Source of the DNA: Selenomonas sp.
GTDB taxonomy: Bacteria; Bacillota; Negativicutes; Selenomonadales; Selenomonadaceae
Direction of reading: 5' to 3'
Assembly (NCBI RefSeq): GCF_022771645.1
Contig: NZ_JALFCU010000028.1
Coordinates: 1-41,074, forward strand
DNA length: 41,074 nt
The notes under the pieces are model-generated. The model was not told where the DNA came from and made no database searches. It was given only the letters and a program-made list of their open reading frames with translations. The translations under genes were made by a program, and so were the position numbers. Below, piece by piece: positions 7,807 to 15,633 of this stretch (the stretch's first letter is position 1; each line of letters starts with the position of its first letter).

Positions 7807-8496
7807 ATGCAAGAAAACGCATCCGACCTCTTCATCCGCACGTTCACGTTCTGGCCGCACCTCTCGGAAAAAGAGAAGGAGCTCGTAAACAGCGGCACGC
7901 ATCCCGTCCATTACGCGAAGGGCACGCAGGTGCACCGCGGGCCGTTCGACTGCATCGGCGTGCTGCTCGTCAAGACGGGGCAGCTGCGCGTCTACACGCT
8001 GTCGGAGGACGGCCGCGACGTGACGTTGTACCGCCTGTTCCCGGGCGACGTCGGCATCCTCTCCGCGTCGTGCACGCTCGATGCCGTGACGTTTGATGTC
8101 TACATCGACGCTGAGGACGACACGGACGTGCTGAAGACGGACGCGCCCGCGTTCAACCGGCTCGTGCAGCAAAACATCTACGTCAAGGCGTATGCCTATG
8201 AGACGGCGGCGCACCGCCTGTCGGAAATGCTCTGGAAGATGCAGGAGATCCTGTTCCTCTCCGCTGACCGCCGCCTCGCGCTGTTCCTCGTGGAGGAAAT
8301 GGAAAAGACGGGAAGCCGGGACATCCGCCTGACGCATGAGCAGATCGCGCGCTACATGGGCAGCGCACGCGAGGTCGTGAGCCGCCTCGTGAAATATTTT
8401 TCGCAGGAAGGCTACGTGAAATCGGGGCGCGGCCATCTGACCGTGCTCGACGCCGACGGCCTGCGCCGGCTTGCCGGAAATCCGCGCGAGATGTAA
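7807..8496 (+). CDS. Crp/Fnr-family transcriptional regulator
   Basis: The protein has 229 residues with the normal two-domain layout. An N-terminal cyclic-nucleotide-binding-type beta roll (about 20-140: VLLVKTGQLRVYTLSEDGRDVTLYRLFPGDVGILSASC) is followed by a dimer helix and a C-terminal helix-turn-helix. That segment is RLTHEQIARYMGSAREVVSRLVKYFSQEGYV (about 178-208). The conserved cAMP-contact Arg-Ser pair is not seen in the roll, and it lacks the N-terminal cysteine cluster of Fnr. Cys49 and the Cys in LSASC could make it redox-responsive, as in some Crp/Fnr proteins of anaerobes (inference). ATG 7807 follows AGGAG by six bases. The only upstream sequence is the prs terminator, so it depends on read-through or on a promoter inside prs. 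The target genes are unknown. Confidence 0.88.
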   Translation: MQENASDLFIRTFTFWPHLSEKEKELVNSGTHPVHYAKGTQVHRGPFDCIGVLLVKTGQLRVYTLSEDGRDVTLYRLFPGDVGILSASCTLDAVTFDVYIDAEDDTDVLKTDAPAFNRLVQQNIYVKAYAYETAAHRLSEMLWKMQEILFLSADRRLALFLVEEMEKTGSRDIRLTHEQIARYMGSAREVVSRLVKYFSQEGYVKSGRGHLTVLDADGLRRLAGNPREM

Positions 8497-8524
8497 AGAA
8501 TTTAGAAAGAAATGCGCCAAGGGC

Positions 8525-8553
8525 TATACAAGGCCGCCGTCCCGCGCTATAAT
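8525..8553 (+). promoter_or_regulatory. Promoter of uppP
   Basis: TATACA (8525-8530) and a consensus TATAAT (8548-8553) are separated by 17 bases, 51 bases before the uppP start. Confidence 0.6.
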
Positions 8554-8604
8554 GTGCCTTGTCTCAAATAAAAAAGCAAAGACATCCGCAGGAGGGTTTA
8601 TATT

Positions 8605-9453
8605 TTGGACGTAGCGATTGCAGATTTACTCAAGACCGTCATCTTGGGCGTCGTTGAAGGCCTCACGGAATGGCTGCCGATTTCGAGCACGGGGCACATG
8701 ATCCTCGTCGACGAGTTCATCAAGCTCGACGTGTCGAAGGCATTCATGGACATGTTCCTCGTCGTCATCCAGCTCGGCGCGATCCTCGCCGTCGTCGTGC
8801 TGAATTTTGAAAAGCTGAATCCTTTTTCGTCTTGGAAATCGCGGCGGGAGAAGCACGACACGATCGAGCTCTGGAAGAAGGTTATCGTCGCGTCGATCCC
8901 CGCCGCCGTCATCGGCCTGGCGCTGAACAAGTTCATGGAGGAGCATCTCATGACGGCGCCGGTCGTTGTCACGACGCTCATCTTCTACGGCATCCTCTTC
9001 ATCATCATCGAGAACTACAACAAGCGTCGCAAGCCGCGCATCACGGAGCTCGAGCGCCTCGATTACAAGACGGCGCTCATCATCGGGTTCTTCCAGGTGC
9101 TGTCGCTCGTGCCGGGCACGAGCCGCTCGGGCTCGACGATCATCGGCGGCCTGCTGTTCGGCGCGAGCCGCTACGTCGCGACGGAGTTCACATTCTTCCT
9201 CGCCATCCCCGTCATGTTCGGCGCGAGCTTCCTCAAGATGGTGAAGTTCGGCATCCATTACACAGGCGGCGAGGTGCTGATCCTCGTCTTGGGCATGGTG
9301 ACGGCGTTCATCGTCTCCATCGTCTCCATCCGCTTCCTCCTCAGCTACATCAAGACGAACGACTTCAAGGCGTTCGGCTGGTACCGCATCGTGCTCGGCC
9401 TCGTCGTCATCGCCTACATGGTGCTCGTCGGTGATCCGACGGCGAATGATTAA
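8605..9453 (+). CDS. uppP: Undecaprenyl-diphosphatase (bacitracin resistance protein family)
   Basis: UppP (BacA) dephosphorylates undecaprenyl pyrophosphate at the membrane, to regenerate the lipid carrier for cell-wall synthesis. Its overproduction gives bacitracin resistance. The 282-residue protein is strongly hydrophobic with about eight membrane segments. It carries both family signatures: EGLTEWLPISSTGHM (about residues 18-32, with catalytic Glu and Ser) and PGTSRSGSTI (about 172-181, with the catalytic Arg). The TTG start at 8605 is supported by AGGAGG nine bases upstream. It has its own promoter and is followed by a separate promoter for pth. Confidence 0.95.
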   Translation: MDVAIADLLKTVILGVVEGLTEWLPISSTGHMILVDEFIKLDVSKAFMDMFLVVIQLGAILAVVVLNFEKLNPFSSWKSRREKHDTIELWKKVIVASIPAAVIGLALNKFMEEHLMTAPVVVTTLIFYGILFIIIENYNKRRKPRITELERLDYKTALIIGFFQVLSLVPGTSRSGSTIIGGLLFGASRYVATEFTFFLAIPVMFGASFLKMVKFGIHYTGGEVLILVLGMVTAFIVSIVSIRFLLSYIKTNDFKAFGWYRIVLGLVVIAYMVLVGDPTAND

Positions 9454-9464
9454 CAGCATAACGC

Positions 9465-9493
9465 TTGCAAAACCGTGTCTTCCGCGATAAAAT
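9465..9493 (+). promoter_or_regulatory. Promoter of pth and the radical SAM gene
   Basis: TTGCAA (9465-9470) and TAAAAT (9488-9493) are 17 bases apart, 44 bases before the pth ATG. Confidence 0.55.
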
Positions 9494-9537
9494 TTGCGGG
9501 AGACATTTTTTGTTCGCGAAACGGAAGGAGTCCCTGT

Positions 9538-10206
9538 ATGAAAGTCATTGTCGGCCTCGGAAATCCCGGCCGTGAATACGCGCAGACGAAGCATAACGTC
9601 GGTTTCATGCTTGTCGATGCGCTCGCCAGCCACCTCGGCGTCACGGAGTGGCGCGAAAAATTTGACGCGCTCGTCGCAGATGCGCGCATCGGCACGGAAA
9701 AAGTGCTGCTCGTGAAGCCGCAGACGTATATGAACGAAAGCGGCAAGGCCGTCGGGCCGCTCATGCATTTTTACAAGCTGCCGGCGGAAGACCTCATCGT
9801 CGCGCACGACGACATGGACATCCCCGTCGGCACGATCCGCATCCGCAAGAAAGGCAGCTCCGGCGGCCACAACGGCATCAAGAGCATCCTCGCGCATTTC
9901 GGCGACGAGCACTTCGTCCGCGTGCGCATCGGCATCGGGCGGCCTGCGCCCGGCTGGACGGTCGTCAACCATGTGCTCGCGCCGTTTGATACCGAGGGTG
10001 CGCCGAAAGTCGCCGAGGCCATCCGCTATCTCATCCCCGCTGTCGAATGTATCGTGACGGACGACGTCGACATGGCGATGAACAAGTACAATCCGAAGAA
10101 GCAGAAAAAACAAAAGCCTGCGCACGGCACACAGCCACAGGCCGGTGCGCCTGCGGCTGCCGAGGCGCAGGCAACGGAAACGAAAGCAGGGGAGGGCGAC
10201 GCATGA
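9538..10206 (+). CDS. pth: Peptidyl-tRNA hydrolase
   Basis: Pth releases tRNA from peptidyl-tRNAs that drop off the ribosome. The core is typical: VGLGNPGREYAQTKHNVGF with the catalytic His20 region, LVKPQTYMNESG, and VAHDDMDIPVG with the catalytic Asp. GSSGGHNGIKSI follows. I use ATG 9538 (MKVIVGLGNPG), which has GGAAGGAG eight bases upstream, giving 222 residues. An in-frame extension to 9475 has no ribosome site. The last 35-40 residues are a Lys/Ala/Gln/Glu-rich tail beyond the usual end of about 185-190 residues and are probably disordered. The stop overlaps the ATG of the radical SAM gene (ATGA), so the two are translationally coupled. Confidence 0.95.
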   Translation: MKVIVGLGNPGREYAQTKHNVGFMLVDALASHLGVTEWREKFDALVADARIGTEKVLLVKPQTYMNESGKAVGPLMHFYKLPAEDLIVAHDDMDIPVGTIRIRKKGSSGGHNGIKSILAHFGDEHFVRVRIGIGRPAPGWTVVNHVLAPFDTEGAPKVAEAIRYLIPAVECIVTDDVDMAMNKYNPKKQKKQKPAHGTQPQAGAPAAAEAQATETKAGEGDA

Positions 10207-11459
10207 GCAAGTCGTATGCAGACGATTTCATCACGGCGGTGTACGCCGACGAAGACGGCAACATCCTCGATGCGGCCGGGCTCGCCGGCATGGGGCGCAC
10301 GGGGCGCATGAACGTCGCGTTGACGCCCGACGACCTCATTCCGCTCCCGGAGAGCGCCGACCTCATGCTGTTGCCCGGCCATCAGGCGGTCGGTGAGACG
10401 TCCGACGGCGAGGTGCTGCCCGTGACGGGGCAGGCCGTCGCGGCCATCCTGCCGGCCGGCTACACGCGGCTCTATCTCCCTGCCTACGAGCGCGCGGCCG
10501 ATGCCGAGCGCCTGCCGCTCTACGGCTACACGGCTGTTGTCGTCTATCATGATGAGCTCTGTTGCGCTGCCGTTTACACGGACGAGAACGACAAGTGGGA
10601 TCCCGCGCACTACAATACGCCGGAGCTCAAAAAGCTCGTGAAGCGCACGAAGAAAGACCTGCCACACAACCGCATCGTTGAGCAGGTCGCGGGCTGCTCG
10701 CTGAAATGGCATTGTTGCACGGCGCAGAACCTCTTTTACCGCCGTTGGGAAGCGGGCATTCCCGCGTCGCCCGTCTGCAACGCGAACTGCTTCGGCTGCA
10801 TCTCGCTCCAGCCGGCCGAGTGCTGCCCGTCGCCGCAGCAGCGCATCACGTTCCGCCCGACGCCGGAGGAAATCGCCGAGGTCGGCGTTTATCATCTCTC
10901 CGTCGCGCCGGACGGCATCGTGAGCTTCGGCCAGGGCTGCGAAGGCGAGCCGAGCCTCGCAGCCGACAACATCGCGGAAGGGATAAAGCTCATTCGTGCG
11001 CAGACGAAAAAAGGCCAGATCAACATGAACTCGAACGCGGGCTACACCGAGGGCGTGCGAAAAATCATTGACGCCGGTCTCGACAGCCTGCGCGTTTCCA
11101 TCATCAGCGCGCGCGACGAGGGATACAATGCCTACTATCGCGCGAGCTATCAACTCGCCGATGTGAAGAACAGCATCCGCTACGCGCTCGATCACGGTGT
11201 CTACGTCTCGCTGAACCTCCTGTATTTTCCCGGCTACAACGACCGCCCGGAAGAGCTTGCCGCCTGGCAAGCCTTCTTCCGCGAGCTGCCCGTGCAGATG
11301 ATCCAGGTCCGCAACCTCAACGTCGACCCTGATGCGTTCCTCGATATCATGCCGGAAGAAACAGCGAAGCCCGTCGGCACGAAGACGTTTCTCGAGACGC
11401 TGCACAAAGAATTTCCGCAGCTCGTCATCGGCAGCTTCAGCCATTACGTCGAAGGGTAA
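10203..11459 (+). CDS. Radical SAM protein with a Cys-rich flank, function unknown
   Basis: This 418-residue protein has the radical SAM cluster motif CNANCFGC (CX3CX2C, Cys192, 196, 199) in the middle rather than near the N-terminus. Around it lie extra cysteines: Cys165, Cys171-172 and Cys207-208, which could hold an auxiliary cluster. Residues 1-150 form a separate domain of unknown type (LPGHQAVGETSDGEVLPVTGQAV, then PAGYTRLYLPAYER). After the motif come SFGQGCEGEPSL, a GxGEP-like SAM-binding segment, INMNSNAGYTEGVRKIIDAGLDSLRVSIIS and NLLYFPGYNDRPEE. These fit a TIM-barrel radical SAM fold. ATG 10203 overlaps the pth stop and has GGGAGGG upstream. Coupling to pth hints at a translation- or tRNA-linked substrate, but nothing in the sequence identifies it. 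A strong terminator follows. Confidence 0.85.
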   Translation: MSKSYADDFITAVYADEDGNILDAAGLAGMGRTGRMNVALTPDDLIPLPESADLMLLPGHQAVGETSDGEVLPVTGQAVAAILPAGYTRLYLPAYERAADAERLPLYGYTAVVVYHDELCCAAVYTDENDKWDPAHYNTPELKKLVKRTKKDLPHNRIVEQVAGCSLKWHCCTAQNLFYRRWEAGIPASPVCNANCFGCISLQPAECCPSPQQRITFRPTPEEIAEVGVYHLSVAPDGIVSFGQGCEGEPSLAADNIAEGIKLIRAQTKKGQINMNSNAGYTEGVRKIIDAGLDSLRVSIISARDEGYNAYYRASYQLADVKNSIRYALDHGVYVSLNLLYFPGYNDRPEELAAWQAFFRELPVQMIQVRNLNVDPDAFLDIMPEETAKPVGTKTFLETLHKEFPQLVIGSFSHYVEG

Positions 11460-11462
11460 AGA

Positions 11463-11507
11463 AAATCCGAGTCAAGGTCACTATTACCTTCGACTCGGAT
11501 TTTTTTG
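11463..11507 (+). terminator. Terminator of the pth-radical SAM operon
   Basis: AAATCCGAGTC pairs with GACTCGGATTT, with an inner AAGGT/ACCTT stem, followed by seven T. It starts four bases after the stop codon. Confidence 0.9.
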
Positions 11508-11529
11508 TGGTTGTTACGTCGTACCTTCG

Positions 11530-11577
11530 CCACACCCACCACCGCTTCGCGGTCCCCCTCCCTCGGAGAGGGAGGCA
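11530..11577 (-). repeat. REP-like two-hairpin element
   Basis: Read on the minus strand it starts GCCTCCCTC, forms a CCTCCCTC/GAGGGAGG hairpin (11557-11575), then an ACCGC-TTC-GCGGT hairpin (11541-11553), then a GGTGGGTG tail. The same layout recurs at 37493-37560 and 37671-37720. It lies just past bioB and may also help end that transcript. Confidence 0.55.
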
Positions 11578-11586
11578 GAAGAGCGT

Positions 11587-12603
11587 TTAGTGCGCGCCGC
11601 ACGTGCCGGTGCTGACGGCGCAGTCGTCGTCTTTGTTCGTGAGGCCGAGGTCACGGAGCATCTGCATGTCTTCCTTGATCGTCGTGCCGGACGTCGTGAG
11701 CATGTTGCCCGTGATGGACGCAGACGCGCCGGTCTGGAACGCCGTCGCGCCGTTTTGCGGCAGGAGCTTGCGGCCGGCGGCGAGGCGGATGTTCGCCGTT
11801 GGATTGATAAAGCGGAAGAACGCGATCGTGCGCAGGATGTCATCGGCGGGCAGCTGCGGTCGGCCTTCCATCTCCGTGCCAGGAATCGGCATCAGCGCGT
11901 TGATGGGGATGGACTCGATGCCGAGCTCCTGGAGGGACATCGCCATGTCGAGGCGGTCTTCCCACGTCTCGCCCATGCCGATGATGCCGCCAGAGCAGAC
12001 GCAGAAGCCTTCTTCCTGCGCCATTTGGATCGTCCGGATGCGGTCGTCGTACGTGTGGCTCGTGCAGATTTCGGGGAAGAAGCGGCGGCTCGTCTCGATG
12101 TTGTGATGGTAGCTCGTGACGCCGGCCTCGTGCAGGCGGCGCAGCTGCTCGCGTGAGAGCAGGCCGTGCGACGCGCAGAGGTCGATGGTCAGCGTCTTTT
12201 TCATCTCTTTGTACGTGTCGATGGCCTTGTCGAAATCTTTTCCGACGAGCGCGCGGCCCGACGTCACGATGGCGAAGCGATTCGCGCCCGCGTCCTGGTT
12301 CGCTTTCGCGTTCGCGATGATTTCTTCTTTCGGCAAAAAGCCGTACTCGTCGATGCCCGTGTGGTGGCATGCGGCCTGCGCACAGTACTTGCAGTTCTCG
12401 CCGCAGCGGCCGGAGCGGCCGTTGATGATGGTGCAGAAGTCGATGTGCTTGCCGCAGAAATGCGATTGCAGCCGGCCGGCACCGGCCTGCAGCTCCTTGA
12501 GGTCGGCATCGAGGAAGTACGACAGGTCGTCGCTCCGCTGGATGCGGTAGCCGGCGATGATCTTGTCGACCAGCTGGTCGACGGTGAGTTCACGAAGGTT
12601 CAT
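11587..12603 (-). CDS. bioB: Biotin synthase
   Basis: BioB is the radical SAM enzyme that inserts sulfur into dethiobiotin, the last step of biotin synthesis. From the ATG at 12603 it has 338 residues, as usual. CGENCKYC (CX3CX2C, Cys67, 71, 74) binds the SAM cluster. NGRSGRC, the YHHNIETS segment with its conserved Asn and the IRLAAGRK segment (the Arg is a ligand of the second, sacrificial [2Fe-2S] cluster) are all present. I choose ATG 12603 because GAGG lies nine bases upstream. In-frame codons farther up (from 12648) have no ribosome site and overlap the promoter. No other bio genes are nearby, so it stands alone as a salvage or split-pathway gene. Its promoter carries a BirA-like operator. 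Confidence 0.95.
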   Translation of the reverse strand: MNLRELTVDQLVDKIIAGYRIQRSDDLSYFLDADLKELQAGAGRLQSHFCGKHIDFCTIINGRSGRCGENCKYCAQAACHHTGIDEYGFLPKEEIIANAKANQDAGANRFAIVTSGRALVGKDFDKAIDTYKEMKKTLTIDLCASHGLLSREQLRRLHEAGVTSYHHNIETSRRFFPEICTSHTYDDRIRTIQMAQEEGFCVCSGGIIGMGETWEDRLDMAMSLQELGIESIPINALMPIPGTEMEGRPQLPADDILRTIAFFRFINPTANIRLAAGRKLLPQNGATAFQTGASASITGNMLTTSGTTIKEDMQMLRDLGLTNKDDDCAVSTGTCGAH

Positions 12604-12638
12604 GATGGAATGCCTCATTTCCGATACAGAATGATTTA

Positions 12639-12675
12639 TCGTCAACATTATAAGCGTTTATTCGTTGACCGTCAA
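12639..12675 (-). promoter_or_regulatory. bioB promoter overlapped by a BirA-like operator
   Basis: On the minus strand TTGACG (12675-12670) and TATAAT (12652-12647) are exactly 17 bases apart. On the plus strand TCGTCAAC (12639-12646) and GTTGACCG (12664-12671) form an inverted pair 17 bases apart. BirA sites have TTGTAAAC and GTTTACAA half-sites with the same geometry. One half abuts the -10 and the other overlaps the -35, as expected for a repressor. An alternative is that the tighter palindrome GTTGAC-C-GTCAAC (12664-12676) is bound by another regulator. Confidence 0.55.
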
Positions 12676-12691
12676 CCGCCCGCGCTTCTTG

Positions 12692-12720
12692 TTGTCAAAC
12701 GCGGCGCTCTGTTGTAGAAT
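12692..12720 (+). promoter_or_regulatory. Promoter of the glycosyltransferase gene
   Basis: TTGTCA (12692-12697) and TAGAAT (12715-12720) are 17 bases apart and divergent from the bioB promoter. Confidence 0.5.
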
Positions 12721-12779
12721 AAAATGAAATGTATCATGCAAAACGTAGACAGACGGCAGGGAAAATGCGAGGTGATAAG

Positions 12780-14558
12780 ATGAAGAAAATCGTATTGGTT
12801 TCGATGGTGAAGAACGAAGCGGACATCATCGAGAGTTTCGTGCGGCACAGCCTGACGTATGCAGATGAGCTGATCATCGCCGACCATCAAAGCTCGGACG
12901 GGACGTGGGAAATGTTACAGAAGCTTCGCGCAGAAGGCCTGCCGTTGACGCTCGAGCGGCTGTACCGTGTGGAGCTTGCGCATCGCGAGGTCATGAACCG
13001 CTTGACGCGGAACGCCATCGAGGAACACGGCGCTGACATCGTCCTGCCGTTTGATGCGGACGAGTTCCTCGTGAATACAGAGACGGATGTCCAATGCCGG
13101 CAAATCCTCGAACATCTTGACGTTCGAAAGCTTTACGGCCTGCATTGGCGGACGTATGAACCGGTGGATCCAGAGGAGGCGCGGGATACGTTTTTGCTCG
13201 CGCGTCCTTGTCGGCGCAGCAAGGGCTTTTCCGCGAATCAGAAAACGATCGTCGGCGCACGCGGCTATATCGAGGGTCGCCCGTATGAACTGGTGCAAGG
13301 GGCGCACTATGGCGTGTATCTCGATGACGGTCAGCAAGTCCCTATGGAGTTCGTGCCGTTTTTGCACACGGCACATTTTCATTGGCGCAGTCGCGACCAA
13401 TATGAATCGAAAATCGCGACGAGTTGGCTGAACAACGTCGCAAAGTATACCGTGCATACGATTACGGCGGCGTATTTGAAAGGGACGTTCGACCTGTTGC
13501 GCCGTCACGAAATCCCAGAGCGCGAAGATGCGCCGAAGGACATGGAACGTTTCGACCTGGCGCCTCATGTTCCGTCGCAGGCGCTGCGCTATACGTCTGG
13601 CGCGCCGGCGGATCTTTTGAGCAACCTCATGGCGGCTGCTGAGCAGATTTCGGAACAGCTGGCCGAAACGAAGGTATTGCAGCGGAAAAAGCTCGTCAGC
13701 ATGATTCTCGTCTGGAACGGGAAAGAGGATGCATCATGGAAACGGACGCTCTGCAGCGCCCTTGCGCAGACGTATCCCTACCGTGAAATCATCGTCCTCT
13801 GCATGGCAGAAGGACGGCCACCACATTTGGAACTGGTACACGAATCGTTGACCTTGCTCCTCGCGACGCAGCCCGGCTGGACGAGAGACCTGGAAGATTG
13901 CGTACATGGCGACTATGTGCAATGGCTTTTGCCGGGCGAGAGCATGCACGCTGACAAGGTGCAGAAGATGGTGGCGTTTTTTGAGATGCAGGATTACGTG
14001 TATGCAGCAGCATTTGCCACGGGCCTGCCGGAAAACGACTCCGCATGGCAACCAGGCAGATACATCCCCATTGACGGGCCGCTGGTCGGGAAATATCCGA
14101 GCACGATGGAAACGTTCTTCTTGCAATCGGGCTGCCATCCTGTCGGAGGCCTCTGCGCAGGTTTGTTCCGTCGTACGGGGATGTCGGCTGCACATTGGCT
14201 CGAACCGTATTTTTTGGACGGGCAGCCGATGGTGTTCGTGATGTGGTGCGGACTGATGCAAGCGCTCGGGACAATGCCGCCAGAGGTCAATTCGGTGGCC
14301 ATCTTGCGGGACGACGACTGCGATGTGCCGGAGCATGTCACGCCGGACGCATTCTGCTGGCATCATCTCCAATGGGCGTCCGCCTTGCAGATGGCGGAGG
14401 AATCGCCGGAGACGGCTGATGCCGCGAGGGCTGGTTGGAAGGCATTTGTCTCTCGAGGGGGGGCAGCTGTACGAGAACAGGGGAATATCCTTGCTTCGTC
14501 GCCGCTGTACTCCGAATATCTGCGCCTGCTCGAAAAGGCGCGTGACATGTGCGAATGA
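12780..14558 (+). CDS. Two-domain family 2 glycosyltransferase-like protein
   Basis: This 592-residue protein starts MKKIVLVSMVKNEADIIESFVRHS, the nucleotide-sugar fold start of GT2 enzymes of the Glyco_tranf_2_4 type. It continues with DELIIADHQSSDGTWE and a metal-binding FDADEFL (about residues 98-104). A second GT2-like domain begins at about residue 305 (KLVSMILVWNGKEDASWKRTLCSALAQTYPYREIIVL). In place of a clear DxD it has LLPGESMHADKV. The first domain may be catalytic and the second degenerate or accessory; this is inference. The substrate is unknown. ATG 12780 has GAGGTGAT five bases upstream; the longer frame from 12729 does not. Codon use is less biased to ACG/CGC than in the flanking genes. 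It lies 19 bases before phoH and may be co-transcribed. Confidence 0.78.
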   Translation: MKKIVLVSMVKNEADIIESFVRHSLTYADELIIADHQSSDGTWEMLQKLRAEGLPLTLERLYRVELAHREVMNRLTRNAIEEHGADIVLPFDADEFLVNTETDVQCRQILEHLDVRKLYGLHWRTYEPVDPEEARDTFLLARPCRRSKGFSANQKTIVGARGYIEGRPYELVQGAHYGVYLDDGQQVPMEFVPFLHTAHFHWRSRDQYESKIATSWLNNVAKYTVHTITAAYLKGTFDLLRRHEIPEREDAPKDMERFDLAPHVPSQALRYTSGAPADLLSNLMAAAEQISEQLAETKVLQRKKLVSMILVWNGKEDASWKRTLCSALAQTYPYREIIVLCMAEGRPPHLELVHESLTLLLATQPGWTRDLEDCVHGDYVQWLLPGESMHADKVQKMVAFFEMQDYVYAAAFATGLPENDSAWQPGRYIPIDGPLVGKYPSTMETFFLQSGCHPVGGLCAGLFRRTGMSAAHWLEPYFLDGQPMVFVMWCGLMQALGTMPPEVNSVAILRDDDCDVPEHVTPDAFCWHHLQWASALQMAEESPETADAARAGWKAFVSRGGAAVREQGNILASSPLYSEYLRLLEKARDMCE

Positions 14559-14577
14559 CAGGAAAAGGAGATTGTTT

Positions 14578-15633
14578 TTGCAGAAAAACGAACCCGTCGG
14601 CAAGACGGTTTATTTTGAAGATCAGAAAGAGGCCGTGAGCCTCCTCGGTAGCCGCGACGAATTTTTCCGCGTGTTCGAGGAAGCGTTTGACTGCCAGATG
14701 GTGAGCCGTGGCGACCGGCTGGAGCTGCTCGGTGCGCCGGAGGCGGTGAATGCCGCCGCGCATGTGATGGAGGAACTGCAGTATCTCTATCGGCAGGGCA
14801 CGACGATCACGATGCACGAGGTGCGCTACGGCATCCAGCTCGAGCAGACGGGCCGCGGCGAGGCGCTGCACACGCTGTTCTCGGACACGGTGCTCGTCAC
14901 GTCGCGCGGCCGCCATGTGCGGCCGAAGACGCTCGGCCAGCGCGTCTACCTCGATGCGATTCGTCATCACAGCATCACGTTCGGCATCGGGCCGGCCGGC
15001 ACGGGCAAGACATACCTCGCCGTCGTCATGGCCGTCGCGGCGCTGCGCACGAAAGAAGTGCAGAAGATCATCTTGACGCGCCCCGCTGTCGAAGCGGGCG
15101 AGCGGCTCGGCTTTTTGCCGGGCGACCTCCAGGACAAGGTCGACCCGTATCTGCGGCCGCTCTACGATGCGCTGCAGGACATCCTCGGCCTCGACATGTA
15201 TCAGAAATTCATGGCGCGTGGCATCATCGAGATTGCGCCGCTCGCCTATATGCGCGGCCGCACGCTCGAGGACGCGTTCATCATCCTCGACGAGGCGCAG
15301 AACACGACGGACAAGCAGATGAAGATGTTCCTCACGCGCCTCGGCTTCGGCTCGAAGATGGTCGTGACGGGTGACCTCGGGCAGGTCGACTTGCCGCGCG
15401 GTGTACCATCGGGTCTGCGGCAGGCGAGCGAAATACTCTCCGGTGTCGAAGGCATCGGCATCGTGCGCCTCGCGCCGCTCGACGTCATCCGTCACGATGT
15501 CGTCACGCGCATCGTCCAGGCGTACGGTGCGTATGAAGAGCAGCAGAAGAAGGAAAAAGCGAAACGGTGGCAGGAACATCGCGAGCGCAAGCAACGGAAC
15601 GAGCGCGCAGAAGAGAGCGAGGCAAGCGAATGA
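14578..15633 (+). CDS. phoH: PhoH family ATPase
   Basis: PhoH-type cytoplasmic NTPases are often next to ybeY and linked to RNA metabolism. The 351-residue protein has an N-terminal KH-like region (EAVSLLGSRDEFFRVFEEAF...RLELLGAPEAV). The P-loop domain carries Walker A GPAGTGKT (138-145), ILTRPAVEAGERLGFLPGDLQDKVDPYLRPLYDAL, Walker B FIILDEAQN and VVTGDLGQVDLPRG. The TTG start at 14578 follows AAGGAGATTG and gives the expected N-terminus. The C-terminus is a charged Lys/Glu/Arg helix. The stop overlaps the ybeY start (ATGA), so the two are coupled. Confidence 0.93.
   Translation: MQKNEPVGKTVYFEDQKEAVSLLGSRDEFFRVFEEAFDCQMVSRGDRLELLGAPEAVNAAAHVMEELQYLYRQGTTITMHEVRYGIQLEQTGRGEALHTLFSDTVLVTSRGRHVRPKTLGQRVYLDAIRHHSITFGIGPAGTGKTYLAVVMAVAALRTKEVQKIILTRPAVEAGERLGFLPGDLQDKVDPYLRPLYDALQDILGLDMYQKFMARGIIEIAPLAYMRGRTLEDAFIILDEAQNTTDKQMKMFLTRLGFGSKMVVTGDLGQVDLPRGVPSGLRQASEILSGVEGIGIVRLAPLDVIRHDVVTRIVQAYGAYEEQQKKEKAKRWQEHRERKQRNERAEESEASE

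Noticed and set aside
6799..8520. 573-codon minus-strand frame opposite prs and the Crp gene
   Set aside because: Prs and Crp are clear families on the plus strand; the minus frame is Arg/Asp/Val-rich without motifs.
8626..10125. 499-codon minus-strand frame opposite uppP and pth
   Set aside because: A shadow of two well-supported genes, with His/Asp/Arg-rich nonsense composition.
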